From Bacillota bacterium (GTDB taxonomy: Bacteria > Bacillota > Clostridia > Acetivibrionales > DTU013), in the NCBI GenBank assembly GCA_023435305.1, contig JAEYRV010000012.1:1-37816 (forward strand): 37,816 nt of DNA, in the 5' to 3' direction. The notes below the pieces were generated by a model. The model ran no database searches. It was not told the origin of the DNA and saw only the letters and a list, made by a program, of their open reading frames with translations. Below are positions 11,001 through 16,710 of this stretch, one piece after another. Numbering within the stretch: the first letter of the stretch is position 1; the number at the start of each line of letters is the position of its first letter. The translations under genes and the position numbers were made by a program.

Positions 11001-13151
11001 AACTCCGGTACCATTTGTCAGTGTCACGGTGTAAAAGTCCACCATAGCAGAGGTCATGTTTTTGTTGATGGTCTGGCCTGTATATATACCGTTGGCAGCA
11101 TCCCAAACATAATAGGTTTTCCTCGGATCAAGGCCGCTAAAACTAAATATGCCTGCTGCAAATGTCGCTGTCACCTCCTCGGTCAAAACGGTGTTCGATT
11201 CCGAAAGCTTCATTTCAGGCACTGCGTTTGTCCAAACAACATTGTCCTTCTTCACAGTTACCGTTGCCGGGTAAAGGTTGATTGTTGCTTTTGCCGTAAG
11301 CTCCAATGGCGCACTGATATCTTCAACTAAGTATTCTGCTGAAGTACTTATCGTAGAATCATCTAAGGTCTTCACCCATTCACTGAAGCTATAGTCCGGG
11401 GCAGCGGTTGCTCTTATATAAAATGAGTCGCCTTTCGGAATTGTGATTCCATCCCCTAACGTACTGGCGATGCCCTCTCCTTTGGCCAAACTAATCGAAT
11501 ACAAATCAACAGTTTTATCCGCTGCACCTTTGGTTACGATTATGTCTGTACAGGTGATACTTACTGCTTTCAGCCAGACATAATATGATTTGGCGCTGTC
11601 AAGTCCCTTGAAGGTATAAATACCATTCGACAGCGTTCCAGAGATTGCACCATTTCCCGTGTAAATATTCGAGTTGGATTCGCTAAGCAATACTTCATTC
11701 GTTGCTTCTGTCATTAAAGCGTTATCCTTTTTGACTGTTACTGTCGCTGTAAAGTTCGGGACAACAATTTCCTTTGAGCGGTCGACAATATCACCGCTTT
11801 TAGTCGTTCCGCTGTGGGTAAGGCTCACTGCTGTTTTGTTGCTCGGCAGCCATACATATATTTTGCCAGCTGCGTCAGTTCTGACATCCTTCATGCTATA
11901 AGCAGGGCTTGATACCGGCGTAAACTGCAAGGCTGCATTTGTAAGATCGGTATTTGTCATCAGATTACCCGTAGCATCCTTAAGTACAAAGGTATAGAGC
12001 ACCAGGCCTGTTCCGGCGTTGTTCACCGGTGCCTTGGTACTGATTGTATTAATAGATCCGCCATTGATCTTTACTGTACCGTTTGTATTGTACACGCTTG
12101 CAAAGGTACCCGCATTTATCGTAAATGTTCCGGTGGAATTGTTGTAAAATGTTACACGTTTTGCAGATATACTGCCGCCTGTTATGTTTACTGAGCCGTT
12201 TGAATAGTTAAAAACTGCGGTATCTCCCTCCGAGGAGATTGTACCGCCTGAGATATTCACAGTGCCGGAGGAGTAGTTAACCAACGCTTTGTAGCCATCA
12301 GTATGAATGGTACCTCCCGATATATCTGCGATGCTCGCGTTCCCGGAGTTACTCATCGCATCGCTGGTATCCGAGGAGATTGTTCCGCCTTCCATAGTGA
12401 GTTGTCCGAAATTGTGAAGCGCAAAGTTTTTGCTGGAGGAAATCGTTCCGTTTGTAAGTGTAAACGTGCCATAATTCAGAAAACCATAGTATGCATCTGA
12501 GGAAACAGTCCCGCCGGACATTTCTGCAACACCTGTGCTGACGATCGTGTAGCCTGAGTTTGAAGAAACAGATCCTCCCGTGATTTCCAGCGTACCATTT
12601 GATGAAGTATTAAAAACAGCATAACCAAATTCAGAGCTGATCGTTCCCCCTGAAATGGAAATATATCCATTGGAGGCATTGATTATATCAAAACCGCTCT
12701 CGCCGGTAGTTGAAAGGGTTCCCCTCTCAAAAACGACTTTGCCCGGGCCCTCATTATAAATAAGTACGCAGTAATTGGCGTTCGATGTGATCTGCCCGTT
12801 ACCCGGGACACTTGAATCGGTTACGGTAAATGTCCCTGCCGCAGAATATGTCAGCAATGCTTTCAAATGAGCATTATCACTGCCGGAAAAAGCAGAGCTT
12901 ATCGTATGACCATTGAGATCAAGGGTAATGCTTTTAGTAACGAATATTTCAGTTTTTGCAGCTGCAATGTTAATATCCGCGTTTAGTCTAATGGTGTCTC
13001 CTTCGTTTGCCGCGGTAATCGCATCCTGTAGTCCCTGGCCAGTTGCAGCCGCAGGACTTGTAACCGCCCCTCCGACAGCCGCGGCCGGCAGCGACATGAT
13101 CGTGCATATAAGAGCTGCGGTAATAATGATTTTTAAAAATATCTTTTTCAT
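5061..13151 (-). CDS. Giant secreted modular surface protein with C-terminal SLH domains
   Basis: 2,696 residues. A Sec signal peptide starts it (MKKIFLKIIITAALICTIMS, cleavage near PAAAVGG). Residues ~45-400 are short beta-helix-type repeats built on variations of SGGTISS. Residues ~465-1090 hold four tandem ~155-residue modules (each with TVxxDN, a YYVWD-like strand, YTVTLTxGTG, YMKG and WSKWV). Residues ~1225-1360 form a Gly-rich region with repeated ITGGT and AGIGG motifs, resembling carbohydrate-binding/beta-helix domains. Residues ~1564-2020 hold six InlB/Listeria-Bacteroides-type repeats (xxNGGxGxM ... GYTFSGW ... LYAMW). A Big_2 Ig-like domain is near 2194-2275. Three SLH domains occupy ~2510-2690 and should bind secondary cell-wall polymer. 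Start ATG 13151 follows GGGGAGG and overlaps the small upstream ORF. No catalytic domain was recognised; an adhesin or structural role is inferred. Confidence 0.93.
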   Translation of the reverse strand: MKKIFLKIIITAALICTIMSLPAAAVGGAVTSPAAATGQGLQDAITAANEGDTIRLNADINIAAAKTEIFVTKSITLDLNGHTISSAFSGSDNAHLKALLTYSAAGTFTVTDSSVPGNGQITSNANYCVLIYNEGPGKVVFERGTLSTTGESGFDIINASNGYISISGGTISSEFGYAVFNTSSNGTLEITGGSVSSNSGYTIVSTGVAEMSGGTVSSDAYYGFLNYGTFTLTNGTISSSKNFALHNFGQLTMEGGTISSDTSDAMSNSGNASIADISGGTIHTDGYKALVNYSSGTVNISGGTISSEGDTAVFNYSNGSVNITGGSISAKRVTFYNNSTGTFTINAGTFASVYNTNGTVKINGGSINTISTKAPVNNAGTGLVLYTFVLKDATGNLMTNTDLTNAALQFTPVSSPAYSMKDVRTDAAGKIYVWLPSNKTAVSLTHSGTTKSGDIVDRSKEIVVPNFTATVTVKKDNALMTEATNEVLLSESNSNIYTGNGAISGTLSNGIYTFKGLDSAKSYYVWLKAVSITCTDIIVTKGAADKTVDLYSISLAKGEGIASTLGDGITIPKGDSFYIRATAAPDYSFSEWVKTLDDSTISTSAEYLVEDISAPLELTAKATINLYPATVTVKKDNVVWTNAVPEMKLSESNTVLTEEVTATFAAGIFSFSGLDPRKTYYVWDAANGIYTGQTINKNMTSAMVDFYTVTLTNGTGVTGVTGAGIYMKGSSVSLNATVVANYAWSKWVESSGGTTISTVQNYTITNISAPYELTATATSTIYDAIVTVRADNALWTIGTADIRLSESSSVADSEHITGTLMNGAYTFIELEYNKTYYVLDITNQQYTGQIINKNSTSVVVDYYTVTLTSGTGIDSTAGAGTYMKGRSVQLNATPSDTYVWSKWIQTSGGATLSTQQAYSITGINKPYALTATGVLDVYTATATVNRNGDVWTGDTPAIWLSDSSTSASNLVNGILSNGVYTFTGLLRAKTYYVWDTTKFTGQVINKNATSAVVDYYTVDLTKDDGISAVTGAGVYMKGTNVSLNATVETGYSWSKWVQTSGSAPFSTSQGYTITNISAPFALTAKSSLNYTGTLNINSGSIVIENSVNSGFIKITQGMNTFDDIDPAASIMIEGAGLTSNKITIHASCGAAITLNNVNMSTETAPFMITEGAGAVTIDLIGTNILTATSHGYAGLQKANGSKGAEGLLTIQSTTGTGSLIATGTGINTAYAAGIGGTYYGGNSQDGSYITITGGTITANGGEYGAGIRGNHITITGGNVTATGGSRGAGIGGAFWGSASYITITGGTVMATGGSQSAGIGGGYAGNADNIIITGGTVTANGSTWGIGGGEVYDANNGNKATNIIVTGGNIKSTFNSTPTNAAGDSVYKTIFTVNGAVNYTDVSGSLAIRDKINSVYGMTDIMTLDTDKVYVYLPQGNASAVYNHVNYATVVSTGNNAVFSRAYTINTPDAITLDGVTATVSFGNILTLLDEGSIAMANVTISGTANRRGTYTFILKSAAFSTSSQTRTVMVGESLSDNLTFTFSMINADISDLTLSMEFVPTPIHTVTYIANDATGGSAPAQMEVYEGDSYTVQGSSTLTRTGYVFANWLNSGTAFVGVKTMGSENVTLNAKWIANNYTVSFNANGGDGMMSDKVLTYDVAQALSQNTFTRTGYTFSGWSITPNGIKVYSDNESVSKLAESGTITLYAMWTANNSTVSFDPNGGAGTMSGQSFTYGSAQAISANTFTKTGYTFSGWAMMPDGVKVYNDNEIISNLAESGSVTFYAMWTANVYTVAFHENGGTGSMVSQNLTYGQSSPLSQNAFTKTGYYFYGWSLTATGEKVCDDEESVSNLAEGGSVTLHALWTESRFTVSFNANGGDGAMTDQIYTYDVPQALSQSAFTKPGYTFSGWAATAEGAKVYNDQQSVSNLAESGTFDLYALWTVNTYKVLFQANGGLGTMPDQTFTYDAAQVLSPKSFTRPNYTFMGWATVLDGAKVYNDSQSVNNLAQSGTVTLFAVWQAKTAVLIDESQKSFTYDGNPKAFSITGTPDNGFTVTYLLNESIVVSPTNSGNYDVSITRAEDMVHAAYNKTISGGLVINKIQASAFTVTTPKDTFTGLDVTTQDLGTLSPSDFTITFGGNPVSATAVSAYDGSKYIVTIPSQTADSTKVLSVIMNDTIQNYFPHASAITVMPTVSVTGISFSQPSVSVARGSSQALTVIFAPTTATNRTMTWVSSDTGVATVSDSGVVSGVETGTATITATTEDGSKVATCTVSVYVSQPGTGAPVPSDSGMAGTGLDTPVTVDGRTENLGKKYTDGTKTTVIVDNASLEKRLDSSAEGSKAIIPIDKNEIATAHLVLKNIEDMAEKNMTLAVQTEGISYNIKTHSIDTPSLRSDFPGVDASDITFEVTIGQADHAAAIVPADTEIVITPVSFSITASHNGKTAMVDSFSNFVDRIMEITEEQSKKITTAVVVEENGTLRHVPTEVYYEGGKWYAKINSMTNSNYALIHNSASFTDTSGKWYAAVVAEMASRKVISGTGENKFTGERAITRAEFAAIIVRALGLPTTGTSAFTDVTKGAWYNGAVGTAFKYGIVSGVGNNRFNPDASITRQDAMVMIERAGKIAGLNSGKASIQGFPDINEVANYALSAVNYNIAEGLIKGSNGKLNLKANITRAETAAVVLRLLQKAGLVDVRATA
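7092..8462 (-). repeat. Six InlB-type repeats inside the SLH protein
   Basis: One divergent and five closely related units of about 77 residues each, recognisable by an NGG-G-M core, a GYxFxGW motif, a KVYxDxxSVxxLAxSG segment and a closing LYAMWT. The NGG cores are at FNANGGDG, FDPNGGAG, FHENGGTG, FNANGGDG and FQANGGLG. The last five share much longer inserts than ordinary InlB B-repeats. Confidence 0.85.
9880..11757 (-). repeat. Four tandem ~155-residue modules inside the SLH protein
   Basis: Modules start near 11757, 11277, 10808 and 10340 (minus strand), each 460-480 bp long. Shared landmarks in order: TVTVKKDN-like strand, LSESN/LSDSS, TFxGL, YYVWD, GQxINKNxTSxxVDYYTVTL, AGxYMKG, WSKWV and a closing ALTA. 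The first module lacks the INKN segment and is the most divergent. I do not recognise the fold; it resembles paired Ig-like/carboxypeptidase-regulatory and SusD-free adhesin domains only in a general way. Confidence 0.75.
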
Positions 13152-13381
13152 ATTATTGCTTCCTCCCCGCCGCTTATTGGCGTTTTATATTTGCATTTGC
13201 CGCTTTTTGTTGTATGCTCGGTATAAATACCGAAATCTCCATACTTGCAGTACCAACACTCCCGGGCAGCAAACAGCCGGTCACTATCCTGCTCAAAAGC
13301 ATCACAGAAATCGTTGCATCCCACTTCGAAATTATCGGTTGCCAGCTTCAGTTCCGCAGTTCTGTCACATGGTTCATTCAT
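13148..13381 (-). CDS. Small Cys-rich protein coupled to the SLH gene (unrecognised)
   Basis: About 77 residues from ATG 13381 (a GTG at 13393 would add four). It is acidic and Cys-rich: EPCDRTAE, VGCNDFCDAF, ECWYCKYGDFG and SGKCKYK, giving two C-x2-3-C pairs that could bind a metal or form disulfides. It has no signal peptide. Its TGA overlaps the SLH gene's ATG by four bases (ATGA), so translation of the two is probably coupled. GGGAAG lies 11-12 bases before ATG 13381. The coupling and coding-like composition argue that it is real. I do not recognise the family; a regulator or assembly factor for the giant surface protein is speculation. Confidence 0.68.
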   Translation of the reverse strand: MNEPCDRTAELKLATDNFEVGCNDFCDAFEQDSDRLFAARECWYCKYGDFGIYTEHTTKSGKCKYKTPISGGEEAII

Positions 13382-13426
13382 AATCAAAGTCACTTCCCTT
13401 TAACGATATATCTCATTTGATTATAT

Positions 13427-13456
13427 AAAAAGCCACGGCCTTAAACCGGCCGTGGC
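13427..13456 (-). terminator. Intrinsic terminator of the two-component operon
   Basis: GCCACGGCC (13432-13440) and GGCCGTGGC (13448-13456) make a perfect 9-bp GC-rich stem. On the minus strand it is followed by TTTTTATATA, about 40 bases after the histidine-kinase stop. It separates the kinase operon from the downstream small ORF/SLH transcription unit. Confidence 0.9.
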
Positions 13457-13497
13457 GTAATTGCAGAATATATGGCGTAAATGTCGTGTTATGTCAT

Positions 13498-14820
13498 TTA
13501 TTTCACATGAAGATGGATCAGGACGCGGGTTCTGAAAATACCGTTTTCAGCGGAAAATTCAGACATACCATTATAACGTTCAGCGGTATAGGCAATACTT
13601 TTGGTTCCGGTCCCTCCATCAGTCTTCTGCGATTTTGGGAAACCGTTTTCAAAGACAATGTTATCAGCACATGAATTTTCAAACACAGCGTGAAGCTTTC
13701 CTATTCCATTGATTATAGAATAAGCGATCTTCACATCAATATACTTCTTTATCCCGTCAGGACATTTCAGGCAGCCTTCCACAGCATTTTCAAAGGAATT
13801 TGCCAGTATAACGATCAGTGCCACCTCATCCATCGGAAGATTTGCTGGAATATTAGCATCTATTTCTGTTTTGATGCATTTTTCCCTTGCCCTGGCTGCC
13901 CATCTTGACAGGATGGCATTCGCCGCCGGATGTTCACATACACCTGCAAGATCCAGGCTCTCCGTCCTCAGCGTCTGAGCATTCAGATAAGACACCGCTT
14001 CCTGCGTTTTTCCGCCCTCCAGCATAGACAAAAGTGTGTCGTAGTGATGGCGCAGATCATGGCGGTCGCGTCGGGCAGCGTTAACGGCATTTCTCTGCTC
14101 CTCTATCTGCTCCTCCCACATCCTGCTTTGAAGAGACAGGATATTTACCCTCTCCTTCTCATCATATTTTTCCACAACGGCATTGATCGAATGAAATATC
14201 AGCCAGTAGACACCCAGGAATACCAGATATGAGCTTACAACGAGATACCAGCGGTTATCCGGTTCATACCAGTACAAACGCGGAAAATACAGAATAACAG
14301 CCTCCAGAATATAGAAGAAGAAGGCTGCCAAAGCGATCAGGTTCCACTCTTTTCCCAAAATATCCACCAGTTTGCGGAATCGGGGACGAAAATATTTGAA
14401 AATCAAAAACAAAAGTGTGCCTAATAGTATCGTTCTGTATAGTAAATACTCAATCTGATTCACGAGTCCTGATTCTGTAATGGTGCATACATCAGAAATG
14501 TAGGTTATCCCAAGGAACATATTGAACTGAGTGAACATGACAAAAAATGATACCGCCCATTTGTCAGCAGAGCAGATGATGATCAGGATCAGACACATCC
14601 CGATCTCGACTTGAATGATCAGGCTTTCCGCCAACTCCCGTCCGTATATGAACAGAAGGGCACAATATACCACGGCAACCACAAAATAAATCACAACGGT
14701 GATTGTTACCCTTTTTCTTTTAGGTTCTTTCAGCTTTATGAGAGAAAAGAAAAACAGGCAGATGTAAGCTGCCGTCTGTAAAAACCGCAAGATCATCGAT
14801 GCGCCTAAAAGTATCTGCAT
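13498..14820 (-). CDS. AgrC-like membrane sensor histidine kinase (GHKL)
   Basis: 440 residues. The first ~200 hold six or so hydrophobic helices, then a coiled region leads to an H-box RRDRHDLRHHYDTLLSML with the phosphorylated His near residue 253. The C-terminal ATPase shows an N-box-like NSFENAVEGC and a late GGTGTKSIAYTAERYNG G-box. This layout (multi-pass sensor, DRHDxRHH, GHKL ATPase) is that of HPK10/AgrC kinases that usually sense peptides. Start ATG 14820 has GGGGGGAG four bases upstream. It lies 14 bp after the LytTR regulator gene, its obvious partner. No agrB or agrD homologue is visible nearby, so the signal is unknown. Confidence 0.92.
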   Translation of the reverse strand: MQILLGASMILRFLQTAAYICLFFFSLIKLKEPKRKRVTITVVIYFVVAVVYCALLFIYGRELAESLIIQVEIGMCLILIIICSADKWAVSFFVMFTQFNMFLGITYISDVCTITESGLVNQIEYLLYRTILLGTLLFLIFKYFRPRFRKLVDILGKEWNLIALAAFFFYILEAVILYFPRLYWYEPDNRWYLVVSSYLVFLGVYWLIFHSINAVVEKYDEKERVNILSLQSRMWEEQIEEQRNAVNAARRDRHDLRHHYDTLLSMLEGGKTQEAVSYLNAQTLRTESLDLAGVCEHPAANAILSRWAARAREKCIKTEIDANIPANLPMDEVALIVILANSFENAVEGCLKCPDGIKKYIDVKIAYSIINGIGKLHAVFENSCADNIVFENGFPKSQKTDGGTGTKSIAYTAERYNGMSEFSAENGIFRTRVLIHLHVK

Positions 14821-14834
14821 ATGGCTCCCCCCTT

Positions 14835-15557
14835 TCAGAAGCGACAGCTGTAATCCATATACAGCTTTTTAAGTTCTGTGTATTTTCGGCTGAGGATAGG
14901 GATTTTGGCGCCGGTGGAAAAAGCGACGTTCCTCGATGTAAGTTCAACGATATAGTCCATGTTAATAATATAGGTACTGCCGCATTTGTAAAAACGCTGT
15001 TCCTCTTCAAGCAATTCGAACAGCTCCGTTGAGGATTTGCGAACACTGATCACCCTGCCGTCTGACAAGAATAATTTCTGAACATGGTTATCTGTTTCAG
15101 AGTATACGAGCTTGTTCAAGTCCACACGGCTGACTCCATCTGCTGATTTGATTGTGATATATATATCGTTTTTTGCTGTCAGCTTTTCCATCACCTTGTC
15201 AATCGCCGAGAAGAACTCCTTTTCGGAATAAGGTTTAACCAGGTAATGAGCGGCGTTTAATGAAAAAGCATCTATGGCGTGGTCGCGTGAGGTAGTTAAA
15301 AAGATGATCTGGCAGTTGTCTCCCATGTCACGCAGTTCCCGTGCCGCATCGGTACCCAGAATACCAGGCATATAGACATCAAGCAGCAGAACATCAAATC
15401 CGCCGCTTGCCTCTACATAAGAAAGCAGCTCCAGAGGTGCAGAAAACGAATGGATTTTGATGTCATATTTCGGGTGTTTATATGAGTACTGCTCAAGTAA
15501 GCTCTTTGCCAGTTCAAACTGCTCCGGTTCGTCATCACAGATTGCAATACTGATCAT
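14835..15557 (-). CDS. AgrA-like LytTR response regulator
   Basis: 240 residues. The receiver domain occupies 1-125, with the acidic pair D8-D9, the phospho-acceptor Asp60 in LLLDVYMPG and Lys108 in YLVKPYSEKEF. Residues ~140-240 form a LytTR DNA-binding domain (DIYITIKSADGVSRVDLNKL, YSETDNHVQKLFLSDG, RVISVRKSSTELFELL, RFYKCGSTYIINMDYI, ARKY-like end). The ATG at 15557 is preceded by AAAGGAG. It is first in a two-gene operon with the histidine kinase and is transcribed toward the SLH gene, a candidate target. Confidence 0.93.
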   Translation of the reverse strand: MISIAICDDEPEQFELAKSLLEQYSYKHPKYDIKIHSFSAPLELLSYVEASGGFDVLLLDVYMPGILGTDAARELRDMGDNCQIIFLTTSRDHAIDAFSLNAAHYLVKPYSEKEFFSAIDKVMEKLTAKNDIYITIKSADGVSRVDLNKLVYSETDNHVQKLFLSDGRVISVRKSSTELFELLEEEQRFYKCGSTYIINMDYIVELTSRNVAFSTGAKIPILSRKYTELKKLYMDYSCRF

Positions 15558-15620
15558 TGGTTCAGACTCCTTTCAGCCCCACTGGAAGCGTAATAGATGG
15601 TCTGCAGTCTTACTAGTACT

Positions 15621-15660
15621 TCAAGGATGACGTACTCCCACCACCTGTAGAGGTGGGGGC
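15621..15660 (-). mobile_element. Right end / omega-RNA 3' hairpin of a decayed TnpB element
   Basis: CCACCT (15641-15646) and AGGTGG (15651-15656) form a tight hairpin flanked by C and G runs. On the minus strand it lies about 85 bases past the TnpB stop codon and is followed by GTACGTCA. This is the standard right-end hairpin of IS200/IS605/IS607-type TnpB elements, which forms the end of the omega-RNA; sequence beyond it (towards 15620) would act as the guide. Confidence 0.7.
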
Positions 15661-15739
15661 TTCTTGGGACGTATCAGCTAACGCCGATATAATTAACAAG
15701 CTATCCCCATTCGTCCAATGGTTCTTGTATATATTTATG

Positions 15740-15949
15740 TTATCCGAGCATACGACAGCCCTCTCGCCTTATGTTGAGTGCTGCGTTTACATCCCGGTCA
15801 ATTTCTGCGCCGCATTTTTTACATGTCCATACTCGATTGGATAATGACAGTTCACTGTTTATTTCTCCACATATGTGATATGTCTTGCTTGATGGGTACC
15901 ATTTATCAATTACGATCAATGGCTTGCCTTATTCTGCAGCATGCCAAAG
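15740..15949 (-). pseudogene. TnpB (OrfB, IS605/IS607-type) C-terminal fragment
   Basis: About 62 codons are open upstream of the TAA at 15740-15742. They encode GKPLIVIDKWYPSSKTYHIC, GEINSELSLSNRVW, TCKKCGAEIDRDVNAALNI and a REGCRMLG end. This is the C-terminal zinc ribbon plus RuvC-III (DRDVNAALNI) of TnpB. The first zinc cysteine expected in KTCHIC is Tyr here, an in-frame TAA interrupts WHAAE/GKP at 15929, and all upstream RuvC sequence is missing. The fragment is therefore dead, yet its right-end hairpin remains. It abuts the truncated end of a Crp/Fnr gene in the same reading frame. Confidence 0.85.
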
Positions 15950-15955
15950 CCGTTG

Positions 15956-16240
15956 TCATTCGTTGATTTCGGCAATATAGCAGTCTTCCAGCGCCTCGAT
16001 CAGGAAATCCAACGGACTGTTTTCTAGCATATTATAGACGCAGCACCATTCTCCCTCTTTCGAAAAACACTTGGTGAACTCATTCCCTTCTTCATCGATG
16101 TAGACCCCTCTTACCATCCCTTGGAGGATGAGGCAGATAACATTTGTATTCTCGCCCATATTCAATATGATATCGCCTTTTTTATATTCTTTGTATACAA
16201 ACAGGGGCGCCAGCTTTTGCACTAACCTATCCCGGATCAT
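15956..16240 (-). pseudogene. Crp/Fnr-family regulator, N-terminal cyclic-nucleotide-binding fragment
   Basis: 94 residues beginning MIRDRLVQKLAPLF, then YKKGDIILNMGENTNVICLI, LQGMVRGVYIDEEGNEFTKC and LIEALEDCYIAEINE. This is the beta-roll of a cNMP-binding domain (KKGDIIL ... G ... GxVR). Crp/Fnr proteins are normally about 220-230 residues; the dimerisation helix and DNA-binding domain are missing, and the sequence passes straight into a TnpB fragment. The truncation was probably caused by that element's insertion or a later deletion. No clear ribosome site is seen upstream. Confidence 0.78.
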
Positions 16241-16339
16241 CCATGTACAATTATACGATTTTTAAACCGGGCTGACAATTAATTTACGCAGGTACTCTGC
16301 GGTAGGAGTATTGTCAATGCAATGGCTCGACCCATAGGA

Positions 16340-16590
16340 GTTCAAAAAGTATACTTGGGTAGTGAAGGATATGTCAAAATGGATGATATTTCAGATAGGG
16401 GTACTTGTTCTGATTTTCCAAGACCGCGGTGTGCAAAAACCATGACTTCTGGGCACCTATGGAGGCACGGGGTCTACATAACTCAAGAGAATATACCATT
16501 ATACTCCATAATCATTGAATTCTCTCAATAGAATCGATATAAATGTGCCCAGAAGTCATGGTTTTTGCACACCCTCCCTGTATTGCCCAA
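16340..16590. repeat. Dispersed hairpin element, copy A
   Basis: A perfect 29-bp inverted repeat has arms at 16428-16456 (starting GGTGTGCAAAAACC) and 16545-16573. The interior has a smaller inverted pair (AGAGAAT / ATTCTCT). Sequence outside the arms is also shared with the copies near 28.1-28.7 and 34.1-34.3 kb: AAAATGGATGAT.. and GATTTTCC on the left, CTCCCTGTAT on the right. The repeat unit is thus larger than the hairpin, roughly 250 bp. No transposase gene is inside. It is most like a MITE or the remains of an IS end region. Confidence 0.75.
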
Positions 16591-16645
16591 TAGTATTGCC
16601 CAAGTTTTGGCCGCCTTGTCTTAAATCAAGAATAGGAGATAGTTA

Positions 16646-16675
16646 GGGGCAGGAATGGAATTCCACCCCTGCCCC
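16646..16675 (-). terminator. Hairpin downstream of the dockerin esterase gene
   Basis: GGGGCAGG (16646-16653) pairs with CCTGCCCC (16668-16675), 36 bases past the esterase stop. On the minus strand only a weak, interrupted U-rich tail follows, so termination strength is uncertain. Confidence 0.55.
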
Positions 16676-16710
16676 TTCGATCAAAGAAAAACCTGGAGTA
16701 TATGTAGCAT

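Larger units (their letters stand above)
16241..16710. other. Non-coding interval holding hairpin element A
   Basis: Apart from hairpin element A and an inverted repeat at 16646-16675, nothing coding is supported here. The short open frames in this interval run through the repeat and have no ribosome site. Confidence 0.6.

Noticed and set aside
5266..12679. Many plus-strand and alternative-frame ORFs within the SLH gene
   Set aside because: They are shadows of a single uninterrupted 2,696-codon frame with clear domains.
15653..15966. Plus-strand ORFs over the TnpB fragment
   Set aside because: The minus strand carries the zinc-ribbon and RuvC-III motifs; the plus-strand frames are incidental.
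16322..16531. 69-residue plus-strand ORF
   Set aside because: It crosses the hairpin of element copy A and is not preserved in the other copies.
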